Assembly (NCBI RefSeq): GCF_019097595.1
Contig: NC_080729.1
Location: forward strand, 1,881,917 to 1,945,916
Direction: 5' to 3'
Source: Hemibagrus wyckioides
Lineage: Eukaryota; Chordata; Actinopteri; Siluriformes; Bagridae
DNA: 64,000 bases
Part shown: positions 14,101 through 28,606 of the stretch, in pieces
Numbering within the stretch: position 1 is the first letter of the stretch
Layout of the letters: each line of letters opens with the position of its first letter
Notes under the pieces: model-generated
Database searches by the model: none
What the model was told of the DNA's origin: nothing
Seen by the model: the letters and a program-made list of their open reading frames with translations, nothing else
Translations under genes and position numbers: made by a program

Positions 14101-17100
14101 GGTCCCTGTTTGTTTGATCTAGTCACCACAGCTATAAATGCTCCTATAGGTATAAGGTTTACTTTGATTTATACTTTGAATCTTTTGCATTTATTCCAGT
14201 TCCTCTTTCACATCCTGGTATTTCATATATATCCAGATCTGGTGTGCAGGAAGAGACTCTTTGTTGTTTCTGGTATTAGGAATACATTTGCTTCCAAGGT
14301 TCCTGTATAGGTTCCCAGCCAAATTGATTCTGCCTCTACCTATACACTCTTCAAGTTTTTCCCCACTACTGGATTTGTTTGTTTTTTGTGTCTTTTTTCT
14401 ACAAGTTAAAGTCTTGTTGGATTGATTTAAGCCTCACAACCCTGTGCTCCACCTCCTCTGGGACTTCCTTGGTTTTAACCAACTAGGCTTTCTCAAGATT
14501 CCTATTCAATCTGCTATTTTTGAGGTTCACTCCTAATGGTGTTACCATCAGTTGGGATAACTGCATCTATCAGCAAAGCTATTTGACTTTTCCACTGATG
14601 TGGTTTGGGCTACAGACTTTATTTAATCCCCTCCAGTTACAAACCTACTTTTCTGTATATGTAGTATTCTGGTTTTGTTTTGTCCCATTTCCAATGCATT
14701 TACTCTGCTTCCTCTGGTTCATTTCCTGGTACTGTGTATCTGTGCAGACCCAGTAGTCGAACAGTGTCTTCCACTAGTTGCTTTTATTTATATTTGGATT
14801 CAATGCAGAGGATGCTGTACCTACCTAACCTCATTACTGTTTTCTCCGAGTACTGCAGTATATCCGAGTTTTTTTTTCTCCATTTTAGTTTTTAAGCGCT
14901 TATATTTCCAACTGGTGTGCACTCACCCATGTAATTATTGCACTGTAGCACCAAGTACCTCCGTGAAGCCCTTATATTTAATAGGCAAGGTACACACCAG
15001 ACATACAGAATTACTACCTACTTAAAATTAAATGCTAAGTTGTAAAAGCAGGAAAAATGTTCGAAGCAAAATTTGCTCTTCTATATAAAGCCGGTTGGTA
15101 AGCTGCAAAGTCTTTGGAAAATCACATCTTGTTTGGGGAAAATGGGGCAGCAGCAGGGAGGGGCACCATATTGCAGCACCCCCATGGGGTAAAATGTCTT
15201 CGTAATGGACATAACGGGAACACTCAGAGTGAGGGAAGGGTCCAGGGGAATTTTGTGCATTTATAGGAGTATAAATAAAAAATGACAAAAAATATACATA
15301 GCCTAGCAGGTCTGTGTTAATATTTAAATGTGGTCTGGTTTTAAACGATGCCTTTCAAATGCAATATGTTGTTTGGAGCACCATGCATACAAATTCGATC
15401 GCATGCTGTGATCCACAAGCCTCATTTAGTTTACATAGACATCAATCTTTTTTAAAACAACAACCTGGAAATGACACTTTTAACCATATGTTGAAAGGAC
15501 ACACCTGTCTCCGGTTCCACTGAGAAATACGGCTGCCCTTGTAGTATGCTGTAGACGAGCTTCGCACTGTTCCCGTATGAGGCGTCGTCTGCGTCCGTGG
15601 CGTTGACTTCTATCACGAAAGTACCTGAGATTAAAGGACATAGGGTCGGTCAAGTCACATGGTTAAGAACATATTTTGCCATTTTAGTCATCAGATAGAG
15701 AGAACGTGTAAAGAAAATAGACTAATCAAAGAAACCTGGGGTAATTACAAAGAAGGATCTCCTAAAGGATGCTGGGGTAGTTAATGGTTGTTAGTTTGTT
15801 TCTGTCAAGGGTTCCAATTCAGGAATTGAACCCTTAGAGTTCTCTTTTAGAAAGGGTTTATTAGATTGTTGGCTTGCTAAAGAAGTTCTCAAACCTTCTG
15901 TTGTTCATACATACATGCATAGTACTAGTTCCTCAAATCTAATAAACCTTAAGGGGAAAAGTGTCTAAATGGTTCTTGCTTGGAGTTGTTTTTGGAAATT
16001 TTGAATAATGGACCTCAAACCAAAGAAATCTTAAAAGTACACTCTTAGATAAGAGGTCTCTCAGCACCTTTGGGATCGTTAGGGGTCCTTCACTTTCTAA
16101 TTCGGATTCTGCTAACAATCCTGCCTTCTTGTTTAGGGTTTAAGGGTTCCCTTAGACAAATAAATCTTAGACACTTGAAACACCAACTTATTAGCCAACT
16201 CCCTTTAGGTCTTTCTGTTACAAAACACCGACACTAGAGACTCCTTCCATAAACGTTAAAGAAAAACACAACAATTCACCATAGCAATGCTTACACACAT
16301 TTTTTATCCATTTACGTTGCTATAGAGGCAACAGTGTGCTAGAAAGAGTACATTAATTTAAACCTGTGATTTGCAGCTGCTTTACAGTCAAACTCCAGAA
16401 TCCCTGAATTCAGCACTGTGGTATAATAGCAGCGAAACAGAGCTGTTAGCATGTGCGATTTTTGTAATTGGACTTCCTGCCAGCCTCCGGTAATAAATGA
16501 TGGATGGAGGAAATTAGTCTGTGACCTGCAGACCGAGCGAACAAGCGAATTTGTGCTAACATTATGTTCTTTAGGTAAGAGTCTTCTCTCTGAACACAAG
16601 CTCTTAGAGCAAAGTATCAGCTGATTAATCTCAGGATAAAGACGCCTCCTGTTCTTGAGGATTGGGACTGTCCCGGGTACAGGGGGCATCAGCAGCAGCA
16701 GCAGCAGAGCTCATGAATATGGATAATCTGCTGCATATCAGAGTCATTTTCCCTGAGTTCTGTGTCACCACAAAACCATCCTTCCTGATTGTGTGACAAC
16801 TCGGTGATAAAGACAGAATTAAAATGAGATGTAAAGTGGGCCATGTGCAAATGGAAAATCATCTCAGATTCATATAGAACCTAGAAGGTCACATTTTCTA
16901 TTACCCATACATACATTTGCATGAATTAGCACTATATAATGCATTTGTTATAGGCTATCTTGAATAGCAGAGCATTAACCCTTAACTATTTCTTTAATTG
17001 CGTCTAAAATGAAACTGGCAGATGTGCAGGTCATAGAAGACACGTTGTTGGAGAGATGATATGGTCCCACATGCCCCAAATCAGGTGCTAATATTAGCTC

Positions 17101-20100
17101 ATAGAAGTTAGCAATTCTTTTTTTCTTTTCCTAAACTAGCCAGATTTTTTATAGCTTTTATTTTGTTAGCTAGCTAACTTAATCTGACATAATTTCTGTC
17201 AGGAATTTTAAATTATCTTTGTAAATGTTCAGAAATTTCTCATATTGCTAGCTAAGCTAACCTGACAGGATTTCTGTTGATGATTGGGGTTTTTATTTAT
17301 TTTACCAAAACTACAAGGAAATGGAAGCTTTGGAATCGTTAGCATTGTGCAAAGAAGTCAGTATCCAGCTTTAAAGACACCCTAATAAAAGGACTGAAGT
17401 GAAAAATGTAGCTCCAGATCGACTTTCCTCCCTAAACTGTTCTAAGCATTGTGTAACGTAAGAAGTTTGGATTTAATTTAAAGATAATATTTGACATCTC
17501 ACTCCCCTGCTATTTTCTTTTATGGAGACCGTAGGATACGCTTACATGTCATTGGCCACCCACGGCGCAGTTTAATGTTTCCGCGCACTATGACAACTTC
17601 GTTTTGGGTATCATCACACCCACCTACGGCTTCCAGGCCAGAAATAGAAACGCAATCCGCAGTACAGCAGTTATCAGTTTAGCATTAGTTTTGGTGCAGT
17701 GCGCCATGCTGTTAATGCGATATCTCATCTTTCAGGAAGTAAAAAATAACCACAGATGGTTCGGAAATTTAATGCAAAAGCAGTTCTCTTTCTCTCTTTT
17801 TTTAAAACAACTCAGTTGGAGTTTTTTTACTGAATCTCCAGTAGAATCCCAGTGAAGCTAGAGCACTTCTTCTTCTTCCTCCTTTTCATTCTGCCCAGTC
17901 AGTCCTTTCCACACTCTGATGACTGGAGGAGCTTCAGTTCTGCGCTGATGAACACAAGGTTGCAAGTTCAATTCCCTAAACTATCAGAAAGGCACTTTTG
18001 GGGCCTTGGACAAACTCTTTAACCTTTAATTTCTCAGCTCTGTGCTTACACTGGTTTCAGTCTCACGTGTGAGTAGCTTTGGATTAAAGAAGACTGAAAA
18101 GACGGAACTCTAAGAAGTTAAGTGTGTTACGTTATTTTTTCTTATAACAGAGAGTTTTATTCCTTTTACACCACATTGATGTGCCGTGGTTTATCATTTT
18201 TTATTACATTTTACGATATTTTTTTAATATCTAAAAGAATGTTATACTTTTTATCCATTTCTGTGAAAACAAATAAATAAATAAATAAAAATATTAAAAC
18301 ACAGCTTGTCATGTTACGTTTTATTACAAATTTTCAAAAATTAACATAAATAAATTATAAAGTACGTAAACATTTGAGAAATGTGATTTGTTGCATTTCA
18401 ATTAGTTAGAAACCCCAGCACAACGATAACGTATTAGACACAAGCCTCACAACTTTCTGAGTCACCATTACAGAAAACTAATCAACACCTTCCTTCCTTC
18501 TGACCAGTCACAATCTAGAACTCAGCAGTGCTTAAGTAGAATGCAAAATCTTAAATGAAAATAATCACCGATTGCTAATGCGAGTTAACGTCAAACCAAC
18601 AAATTCCTATTATGGCAAATTACTGCGTATCTGTTATATCCTGTAATTATCTAGAAATATATGAAATGTGTTTAATTGTAATATGATTGATGAAAGACTA
18701 CAAGTAAGCTGGTGGGCATTAATGAAGTAGGAAATTTGAGTTAATAATATTGGAGGATTGCTCTAATGTTTAATTATGCTAGGTCTGATTAGACTTTAAT
18801 TAGATGATTACATTAGTAGGCAAGCTAGCTAACTGGTTCATATGATTTTTTTCCGCAGGGCGGAGTGCTGGGTCCCCTGTCATTTGAACCTGTTAGCCTT
18901 TCAACCACTGGTTATAACGTTGTTTAGCAAAGTCAGGTTGATTAGTTATAGCACTGAAGTTTGAACTAATTATTTAAGGGCATGATGAAGTGTTCCCATT
19001 AATTATCCCACTAATTTCCATTCCGTTTTACTCCAGCAGTGCACAGTTGGAAATTTCGGAGGCATTGCATTAAGAAGAAATGCTTGTGGGCATGCTGTTA
19101 TATATAAATATGACACAGCAGAGCTGTAACAGCCTTTCTATTTCGTGCCTTGGTTGCATCACCACTCAACTGTGGCTCAATTTCCAGAAACAAAATAGGT
19201 ACATATATCCCTGTGCGCACAGGAGAAGTAAAACTGGTTACCAAGAGGGGAAAAAATAATAAAAAATTGCTCCCGCATCACACTTCACTCCCAATTCGAC
19301 ACTCGCTGACATTCTTCATGCTCCAGCGGCTTGTCGAAAAAAATAAAAGTCTGAAAAAAAACAAAAAAAACAAAGGCACCGAGCCATCCTTGACCTTAAA
19401 GGCTCTCGGACGACAGATTCACAGAAGCATCACGCCTGAGAGCAATCTCCCAGCGTGACATTAAATGCACCGCAGGAAAACAAGAAAACATGCAGAATTC
19501 GATATGAGCTCCCTCACCGACGTCAGACATCTCGGGGACGCTGGCAGTGTAGACGGCTTGCGTGAACTTGGGCTCGTTGTCGTTGATGTCGTGGATCTTG
19601 ACGATAAACTCGGTGGCCGGTTCCAGAGGGAGGCCAGTGTGTTTGTTGAAGGCCTGTGCTTGGAGGGTGTAGGAGGCTTTTTCTTCTCTGTCCAGTCTCT
19701 GAGTAGCGTGGAGATCACCTGACTTTTCATCGATGCGGAAAATGGTCCCTGCTCCTTCTCCGGAGAGGACGTAGCGTGCTGTGCCATCCCCTCTGTCCTT
19801 ATCTGAGCGAAGCTGGAAGGACACAAAGACAGACAGGTTATGCAGCAAACTGGACCATATTGATGCCCACAATGGATCATATTAATAACTACACTGGATC
19901 AAACTAATAACTACACTGGATCAAATTAATAACTACACTAGATCAAATTAATAACTACACTGGATCAAACTAATAACTACACTGGATCAAATTAATAACT
20001 ACACTGGATCAAACTAATAACTACACTGGATCAAACTAATAACTACACTGGATCAAACTAATAACTACACGAGATCAAATTAATAACTACACTAGATCAA

Positions 20101-23100
20101 ATTAATAACTACACTGGATCAAATTAATAACTACACTGGATCAAACTAATAACTACACTGGATCAAACTAATAACTACACTGGATCAAACTAATAACTAC
20201 ACGAGATCAAATTAATAACTACACTAGATCAAATTAATAACTACACTGGATCAAACTAATAACTACACGAGATCAAACTAATAACTACACGAGATCAAAC
20301 TAATAACTACACTGGATCAAATTAATAACTACACTGGATCAAACTAATAACTACACTAGATCAAATTAATAACTACACTGGATCAAATTAATAACTACAC
20401 TGGATCAAATTAATAACTACACTGGATCAAACTAATAACTACACTGGATCAAATTAATAACTACACTAGATCAAATTAATAACTACACTGGATCAAACTA
20501 ATAACTACACTGGATCAAATTAATAACTACACTGGATCAAACTAATAACTACACGAGATCAAATTAATAACTACACTGGATCAAATTAATAACTACACTG
20601 GATCAAATTAATAACTACACTGGATCAAACTAATAACTACACTGGATCAAATTAATAACTACACTGGATCAAATTAATAACTACACTGGATCAAACTAAT
20701 AACTACACTGGATCAAACTAATAACTACACTAGATCAAATTAATAACTACACTGGATCAAACTAATAACTACACGAGATCAAATTAATAACTACACTGGA
20801 TCAAATTAATAACTACACTGGATCAAACTAATAACTACACTGGATCAAACTAATAACTACACTGGATCAAACTAATAACTACACTGGATCAAATTAATAA
20901 CTACACTGGATCAAACTAATAACTACACTGGATCAAACTAATAACTACACTAGATCAAATTAATAACTACACTGGATCAAATTAATAACTACACTGGATC
21001 AAACTAATAACTACACTGGATCAAACTAATAACTACACTGGATCAAACTAATAACTACACTAGATCAAATTAATAACTACACTGGATCAAGTTAATAACT
21101 ACACTGGATCAAATTAATAACTACACTAGATCAAATTAATAACTACACTGGATCAAATTAATAACTACACTGGATCAAACTAATAACTACACTGGATCAA
21201 ACTAATAACTACACTGGATCAAACTAATAACTACACGAGATCAAATTAATAACTACACTGGATCAAATTAATAACTACACTGGATCAAACTAATAACTAC
21301 ACTGGATCAAACTAATAACTACACTAGATCAAATTAATAACTACACTGGATCAAATTAATAACTACACTGGATCAAATTAATAACTACACTAGATCAAAT
21401 TAATAACTACACTGGATCAAATTAATAACTACACTGGATCAAACTAATAACTACACTGGATCAAACTAATAACTACACTGGATCAAACTAATAACTACAC
21501 GAGATCAAATTAATAACTACACTGGATCAAATTAATAACTACACTGGATCAAACTAATAACTACACTAGATCAAATTAATAACTACACTGGATCAAATTA
21601 ATAACTACACTGGATCAAATTAATAACTACACTGGATCAAACTAATAACTACACTGGATCAAATTAATAACTACACTAGATCAAATTAATAACTACACTG
21701 GATCAAACTAATAACTACACTGGATCAAATTAATAACTACACTGGATCAAACTAATAACTACACTGGATCAAATTAATAACTACACTGGATCAAATTAAT
21801 AACTACACTGGATCAAATTAATAACTACACTAGATCAAATTAATAACTACACTAGATCAAATTAATAACTACACTGGATCAAATTAATAACTACACTAGA
21901 TCAAACTAATAACTACACTGGATCAAACTAATAACTACACTAGATCAAATTAATAACTACACTGGATCAAATTAATAACTACACTGGATCAAATTAATAA
22001 CTACACTGGATCAAACTAATAACTACACTGGATCAAACTAATAACTACACTGGATCAAACTAATAACTACACGAGATCAAATTAATAACTACACTGGATC
22101 AAATTAATAACTACACTAGATCAAATTAATAACTACACTGGATCAAATTAATAACTACACTAGATCAAATTAATAACTACACTGGATCAAATTAATAACT
22201 ACACTAGATCAAATTAATAACTACACTAGATCAAATTAATAACTACACTGGATCAAACTAATAACTACACTAGATCAAATTAATAACTACACTGGATCAA
22301 ACTAATAACTACACTAGATCAAACTAATAACTACACTGGATCAAACTAATAACTACACTGGATCAAATTAATAACTACACTGGATCAAACTAATAACTAC
22401 ACGAGATCAAATTAATAACTACACTGGATCAAACTAATAACTACACTGGATCAAATTAATAACTACACGAGATCAAATTAATAACTACACTGGATCAAAC
22501 TAATAACTACATGAGATCAAATTAATAACTACACTAGATCAAATTAATAACTACACTGGATCAAATTAATAACTACACTGGATCAAATTAATAACTACAC
22601 TGGATCAAACTAATAACTACACTGGATCAAATTAATAACTACACTGGATCAAATTAATAACTACACTGGATCAAACTAATAACTACACTGGATCAAACTA
22701 ATAACTACACTGGATCAAATTAATAACTACACTGGATCAAATTAATAACTACACTGGATCAAATTAATAACTACACTAGATCAAATTAATAACTACACTA
22801 GATCAAATTAATAACTACACTGGATCAAATTAATAACTACACTAGATCAAATTAATAACTACACTGGATCAAACTAATAACTACACTAGATCAAATTAAT
22901 AACTACACTGGATCAAATTAATAACTACACTGGATCATATGGATGCTTACACTGGATCATATTAATAACTACACTGGATCATATTGCTGCTCACACTAGA
23001 TCACATTGATTCTCACACTCGATCACACTGACACCTACACTGGATCACACTGACTCCTGGACTACATTATATTGATGCCCACACTGGATCATATTAATGC

Positions 23101-26100
23101 CTACACTGGATCACACTGACACCTACACTGGATTATATATTAATAACTACACTGGATCACACTGGCACCCTCACAGGATCATATTGGTGCCCCTATTGCA
23201 TCACACAGATGCCTAGACTGGATCACACTGATACACACACTGAATCACACTGACTCATGCACTAGATCATTTTGATGCCCACACTGGATCATATAAATGC
23301 CTACACTGGATCACACTGGCACCCACACAGAATCATATTGGTGCCCTCACTGGATCACACAGATGCCTACACTGGATCACACTGACTCCTGCACTACAGT
23401 AGATCATATTGATGCTCACACTGGATCACACTGACACCTACACTGGTTCACACGGATGCCTACACTGGATGTCATTGAAGCGCCCAGGATCTTATTGACA
23501 CAGTAATGCCTGCCCTGAATCACATTGGCACCGACAGTGGATCACACTGATGCGCACCACGCTGGGACACGTTTCTTCTCACAATGTTTTGATCTTTGTA
23601 CCATGAGTTACCATGTGTGTCGGTGTTGAAAACCTTAATTTTATGTTCTGCTAGTGTTTTTGTCCCACTGATGGACTCTCAGTCGCGAATTGCGGCTTAT
23701 CAGCAAAAGCTTTCAGAGAGGAAGCTCTCCGGGGACAAAAGCAGCTAATAAGCACCACAGAGAGAGTTTTCAGAGCTCACGCCTTCGGGACTTATTCCAT
23801 TAAACACTAATGAGGCTTTTAGTCCGTTTTGATTTAGAATTTTTTTCTCTTTCTCTCTCTCTCTATCCTTTAGCTGCATTACTATTTGTAATAGAACTGA
23901 ATTCCTGCTTTCTGTCTCAGTACTAACTTTACTTGTCACAGGGGTTGAACTAGGGGGTTCTGCATCTCCACTTTTCTTTTTTCAGCATCTTGTCTTGATA
24001 ATTAGAGATGAAACAGCTCATCAGATCCATGTTTTTAATGCATTATAAATAATGCTTCTGAATTTCACCCTAGAGGAACAGCTCAATATTTTCTTTTATA
24101 AGATGGTGGCTTGCTTAATGTATATATTAAATACGAAATTTTCAGTCTGGTCCTGATTCTCCATTCGAAGGACTTCATTCACCCTCCACAAATCACCACA
24201 TTCTCTCCACTGATGCATGATAAAATTTTCACTCGTGGGTGTTGGACATGAATAGTTGCCAAGGTGCAATTGGTGCCAAAACCTCTGCTGTGCTACAGCA
24301 ATGTTCCTCTTTATACACTGACAGATTTTTTGTGTGTGTGAAATATTTTTCAAAAATCAGCTCAACACATTCCTTTCATCCCATAAAAGCTGCAATGTTA
24401 AAAGGAAATCTGCAAAATTCCAGCACAGTCTCATTACTGGAAATTCAGATCATTTGACTTCTATATATAGTCGTGACCTGAGGGGGTGTAGCTAATTTGG
24501 AGATGATGCGTACGATGTGCTTCAGATGTCTGAAAGATACGTTTCAAAAAGCCAGTGATTCAGTAGCAAATCATTTAGAGCTTTGCCTCCAGCACAACAT
24601 CATTTAGATTTTATTTACATCGTTTAGAGCTTATTTAAAGAAAGTGTTGCTCTCGAATAGTCAGAGGTTACGCCTCTCTTACTGGAACAGACAAACTCAA
24701 AGACCATGGCTTCTTTGATGAGAATAATAGACATAGGTGGCCACGCCTCCTTCACTGGGCTTAATAGACAAAGAGCCCACTGGGTCTGATGGATACATAG
24801 GCCACACCCTCCTTCACTGGCACTGAGAAAGACCATGCCTACTTCACTGGGACTAACAAAGAGGCCACACCTTCTTCACTGGGAGTAAAAAATAAGAACA
24901 TGTCTTTTTCATTGCGTGTGACAGACACAAAGTCCAAGCCTCCTTCACTGGGAGTAAAAAAGAGGCCACACCTTCTTCACTGGGACTAACAAGGAGGCCA
25001 CACCTTTTTCACTGGATGTGACAGACACAAAGGCCACACCCCCTTTACTGGGACTAACAAAGAGTCCACGCCTTCTTCACTGGGTGTGACAGACACAAAG
25101 TCCATGCCTTCTTTACTGGGAGTAAAAAAGAGGCCACACCTTCTTCACTGAGACTAACAAGGAGGCCACACCTTCTTCACTAGATGTGACAGACACAAAG
25201 GCCACAGCTCCTTCACTGGGACTAACAAAGAGGCCACACCTTCTTCAGTGGTTCTAACAAGGAGGCCACACCTTCTTCACTGGGTTTGACAGACACAAAG
25301 GCCATGCCTCCTTCACTAGAACTGAAAAAGAGGCCACGCCTTTTTCACTGGGTGTGACAGACACCATGCCTCCTTCACTGGGAGTTCAAAAGAGGCCACA
25401 CCTTCTTCATTGGGACTAACAAGGAAGCCACACCTTCTTCACTGGGTGTGACAGACACAAATGCCATGCCTCCTTCACTAGAACTGAAAAAGAGGCTACG
25501 CCTTCTTCACTGGGTGTGACAGACACAAAGGCCATGCCCCCTTCACTAGGACTAATAAAGAGGCCACACCTTTTTCACTGGATGTGACAGTCACAAAGGC
25601 CATGCCTTCTTCAATAGAACTAAAAGAGAGGCCATGCCTTCTTCACTGGGTGTGACAGGCACAAAGGCCAAGCCTTCTTCACTGGGACTAACAAAGAGGC
25701 CACACCTTCTTCACTGGTTCTAACAAGGAAGCCACACCTTCTTCTCTGGGTGTGACAGACACAAAGGCCATACCTTCTTTACTGGAGCTAACAAAGATGC
25801 CACACTTTCTTCACTGGGACTAAGAAAGAGGCCACGCCTTCTCCACTGGGTGTGACAGACACAAAGACCACGCCTCCTTCACTGGGACTAACAAAGAGAC
25901 CACACCTCTTTCTTCACTGGGTGTGACAGAAACAAGACTGCAGTTCATTTGGTTATTAAAATCAGAATGAAATATTTTTCCATTAAGAAAGCAATATGCT
26001 CCATCATTCATTTTAACACTGACCGCTAAAGTGTTTGACATGCAGTAATGCAGCATAAATCACCTGATGGATTGTGAAGAACATCACGTATCTGCCACCT

Positions 26101-28559
26101 AAATTGAAGGTGACCTCCAAAACAATTACGCCGGGATAAAAGTCGACCAAGTGAGGGGGTGTTTTAAGGTTGTAGCTTCCTGACAAATTAAAATGCAGAG
26201 CTAATCTGAAACAGATCAAAGAATAAGAACAACTCTGGCCCAGTTTTAAGAAAGTGCATGTCATGTCACGGTGTTGAGAAGGTGGGATGTGATTTATATA
26301 ATCCTGCAGCTGTCAGTGCAAAGAAAACTTCCTGCTCGATTGTTTAAAGAAAAGTAACAGACAGGAAGACCAGACAGCTCTCTTTTCCTCCAGGGAGATC
26401 ATGTTCTCGCTTTACACCTGGTCGTTTTATGGATTGTGTTTTCAGTGAACTGGATGAAATCTGTCCTGTAACACACACTTTCTCTGCTGTTCTTTTTTAT
26501 TTCATCCTTTGCAGGAGATATCCATATAAAAAAAAACATTTTTTATTGACAACTTGGCATTTAAGTCCAGAATTTGCATCAATATAAATATCAGAAAGTT
26601 CTGTGTATTCAGAGTCGGGTTCCACACGTTTTAATGAATCTCTAGGCTCTCAATGCAGGCAATAACTTTTGCTAACACTAGTTAATGTGGCCCTGGAGTG
26701 CTAGCTTAAGATCAGGATGTAGGTTATTTGATCACACTTTTAATTCTTTACTGTTTTTTATAGTTACACCACAACCTTACAGCTACATCGCAGCATCTCC
26801 TTGTTGAACCAGCAGCCTCTTTAATTTGATCCAAACCAATTTGTTCGAGAGAAGAGATTTCCATTATCGATGACTGGGATATAATTTATTTGTAGGATTT
26901 TGCTTGTAAAATGAGGCGTGGGAATATCCATACTTTTATTTGTGCTTCTAACATCTGGCTAAAATACAGCTCTGACCCTGTCAGGTATCTTACCATCATG
27001 CATCATATTTATATTAATGCGCTTTTGCTAATACACTATTGTTTCTATAATAACAGAGGGTTCATTCAGAGAGATTTGTATAGCTTCTTGGAATGCACAA
27101 CATATCAAAACCTTGAGGTGGATGAGATACAGCAGCAGAAGACCACATCTGGTTCCTCTCCTGTCAGACAAGAACAGGAATCTGATGATCACCAAACTGG
27201 ATATAAAAAACTGGTGTTTTTCCAGTCTTTGGGTGTGCTGATGATGGTCTCACACTCCTGTTGCTGGCTGATAGGAGAGGAACGTGATGTTTTCTTCTGC
27301 TGTTGTTGCTCAACTTCCTCAAGGTTTTAATATGTGGTGTGTTCTAAGATGTTCTGAGACTTCCTGGTAGCTCTCATCTCTCTCATGAAGAAGGTGGTTC
27401 CGCCACAGAATTGTTGTTCCAGGAGATCTGCACTTTCTGAAATTCTCACACCAGCCCATCTGACACCAATATACACGATCAGACTTTTCCTCATGCTAAT
27501 GTTTCGATGTAAACATTAACAGAAGGTCTTGACCTGCATGATTGTATGCATTGTGCTGCTGCCACGTGATTTGCTGATCAGATCACTCCAGCTGATGAGG
27601 AGTACAGGTGTTCCTATTAAAGTGGACAGCAAGTATGTAAGTTTTTCTTATAAAGAGATTTCTGTATGCAGCCCAGTCCTGTGTGCTCGCTTCATAACAG
27701 TCAGCAGTAAAGCTGTAACTTTCTGTAACTTTAAGCCTTCCATATCCTCAGGGCATAAATGGAATAAAATATGTATTAAAAAAAAGTCTTCAACTGAATA
27801 AAAATGTAAAACGCTATTGCAGTATGAAAATGTTTGATATCGCAGTGACCACTATTTTAGAACTGACACCAGAAAGCAGACTTGTTCTTGAAAAGAGCTG
27901 GCTAGTCACTTTTTTAAACGAGACTGAAATGCAATATGGCAACTTTGCTGACGCTAGCAAATACGGCTGACGCTAACTGACATTTAAAGCTAACCCTATT
28001 AGCCTTTTAATTAACTGAAAGTGGGATTTCAATCAAGCAAAAGCTGAGCGGGGGTTATATGCTAACATGACCGCTGCTGTTAGCGTTCATTCTTTGCTAA
28101 CCAGATTAGTGTTTTTGATTGAGTTAGAGTATTTAATTAGCCTCAAACAGACAAAATGAGACCTTTTTCTTTTTTTTCCTTTCAAAAAGAGATGGAAGGC
28201 CAGGGATTGAAACTTAGCGTAGTAACAGTTCAGATTAGCCATTAGACCCTTTCCAGCATGGCGAAAGCCTTGAAGTGTTGACCTGAAATCCTCCTTGAAC
28301 CCGGCTGAGTTCTCTCTTTTAACTGTTGCTTTTGGTGGCAGAAGGAAAACGTGCGTTATATTTTTAGTGTTGCAAATTATACATTGTGATCACGCCATGT
28401 CAGGAACAGAGAACGTGCTGATGAGAGCTGGTGTGGGCTCCTCTTTCATGGTTAATGTGGCATAAATTTGGCATCGCCTCTGAATTGTGGCTTGATGAAT
28501 TGCAAATCCTCCTTTCACACGGGCGCTGCAGATGGGTAGGAAGTCAGAGGATGAAAAAA

Positions 28560-28606
<47 letters not shown>

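Larger units (their letters stand above)
15625..19517 (-). other. Cadherin intron 3
   Basis: 3.9 kb without coding sequence. Holds an AGAACC/GGTTCT-rich segment (15780-16170), MITE-like fragments (16215-16430 and 18160-18540), and a SINE (17915-18098). The rest is A/T-rich unique sequence. A 102-codon plus-strand open frame at 19150-19458 has no domain and ends in lysine-rich low complexity. Confidence 0.8.

Noticed and set aside
26911..27330. 139-codon plus-strand frame
   Set aside because: Its right part is antisense or sense to an L2-like repeat tail, and no domain or splice structure supports it.
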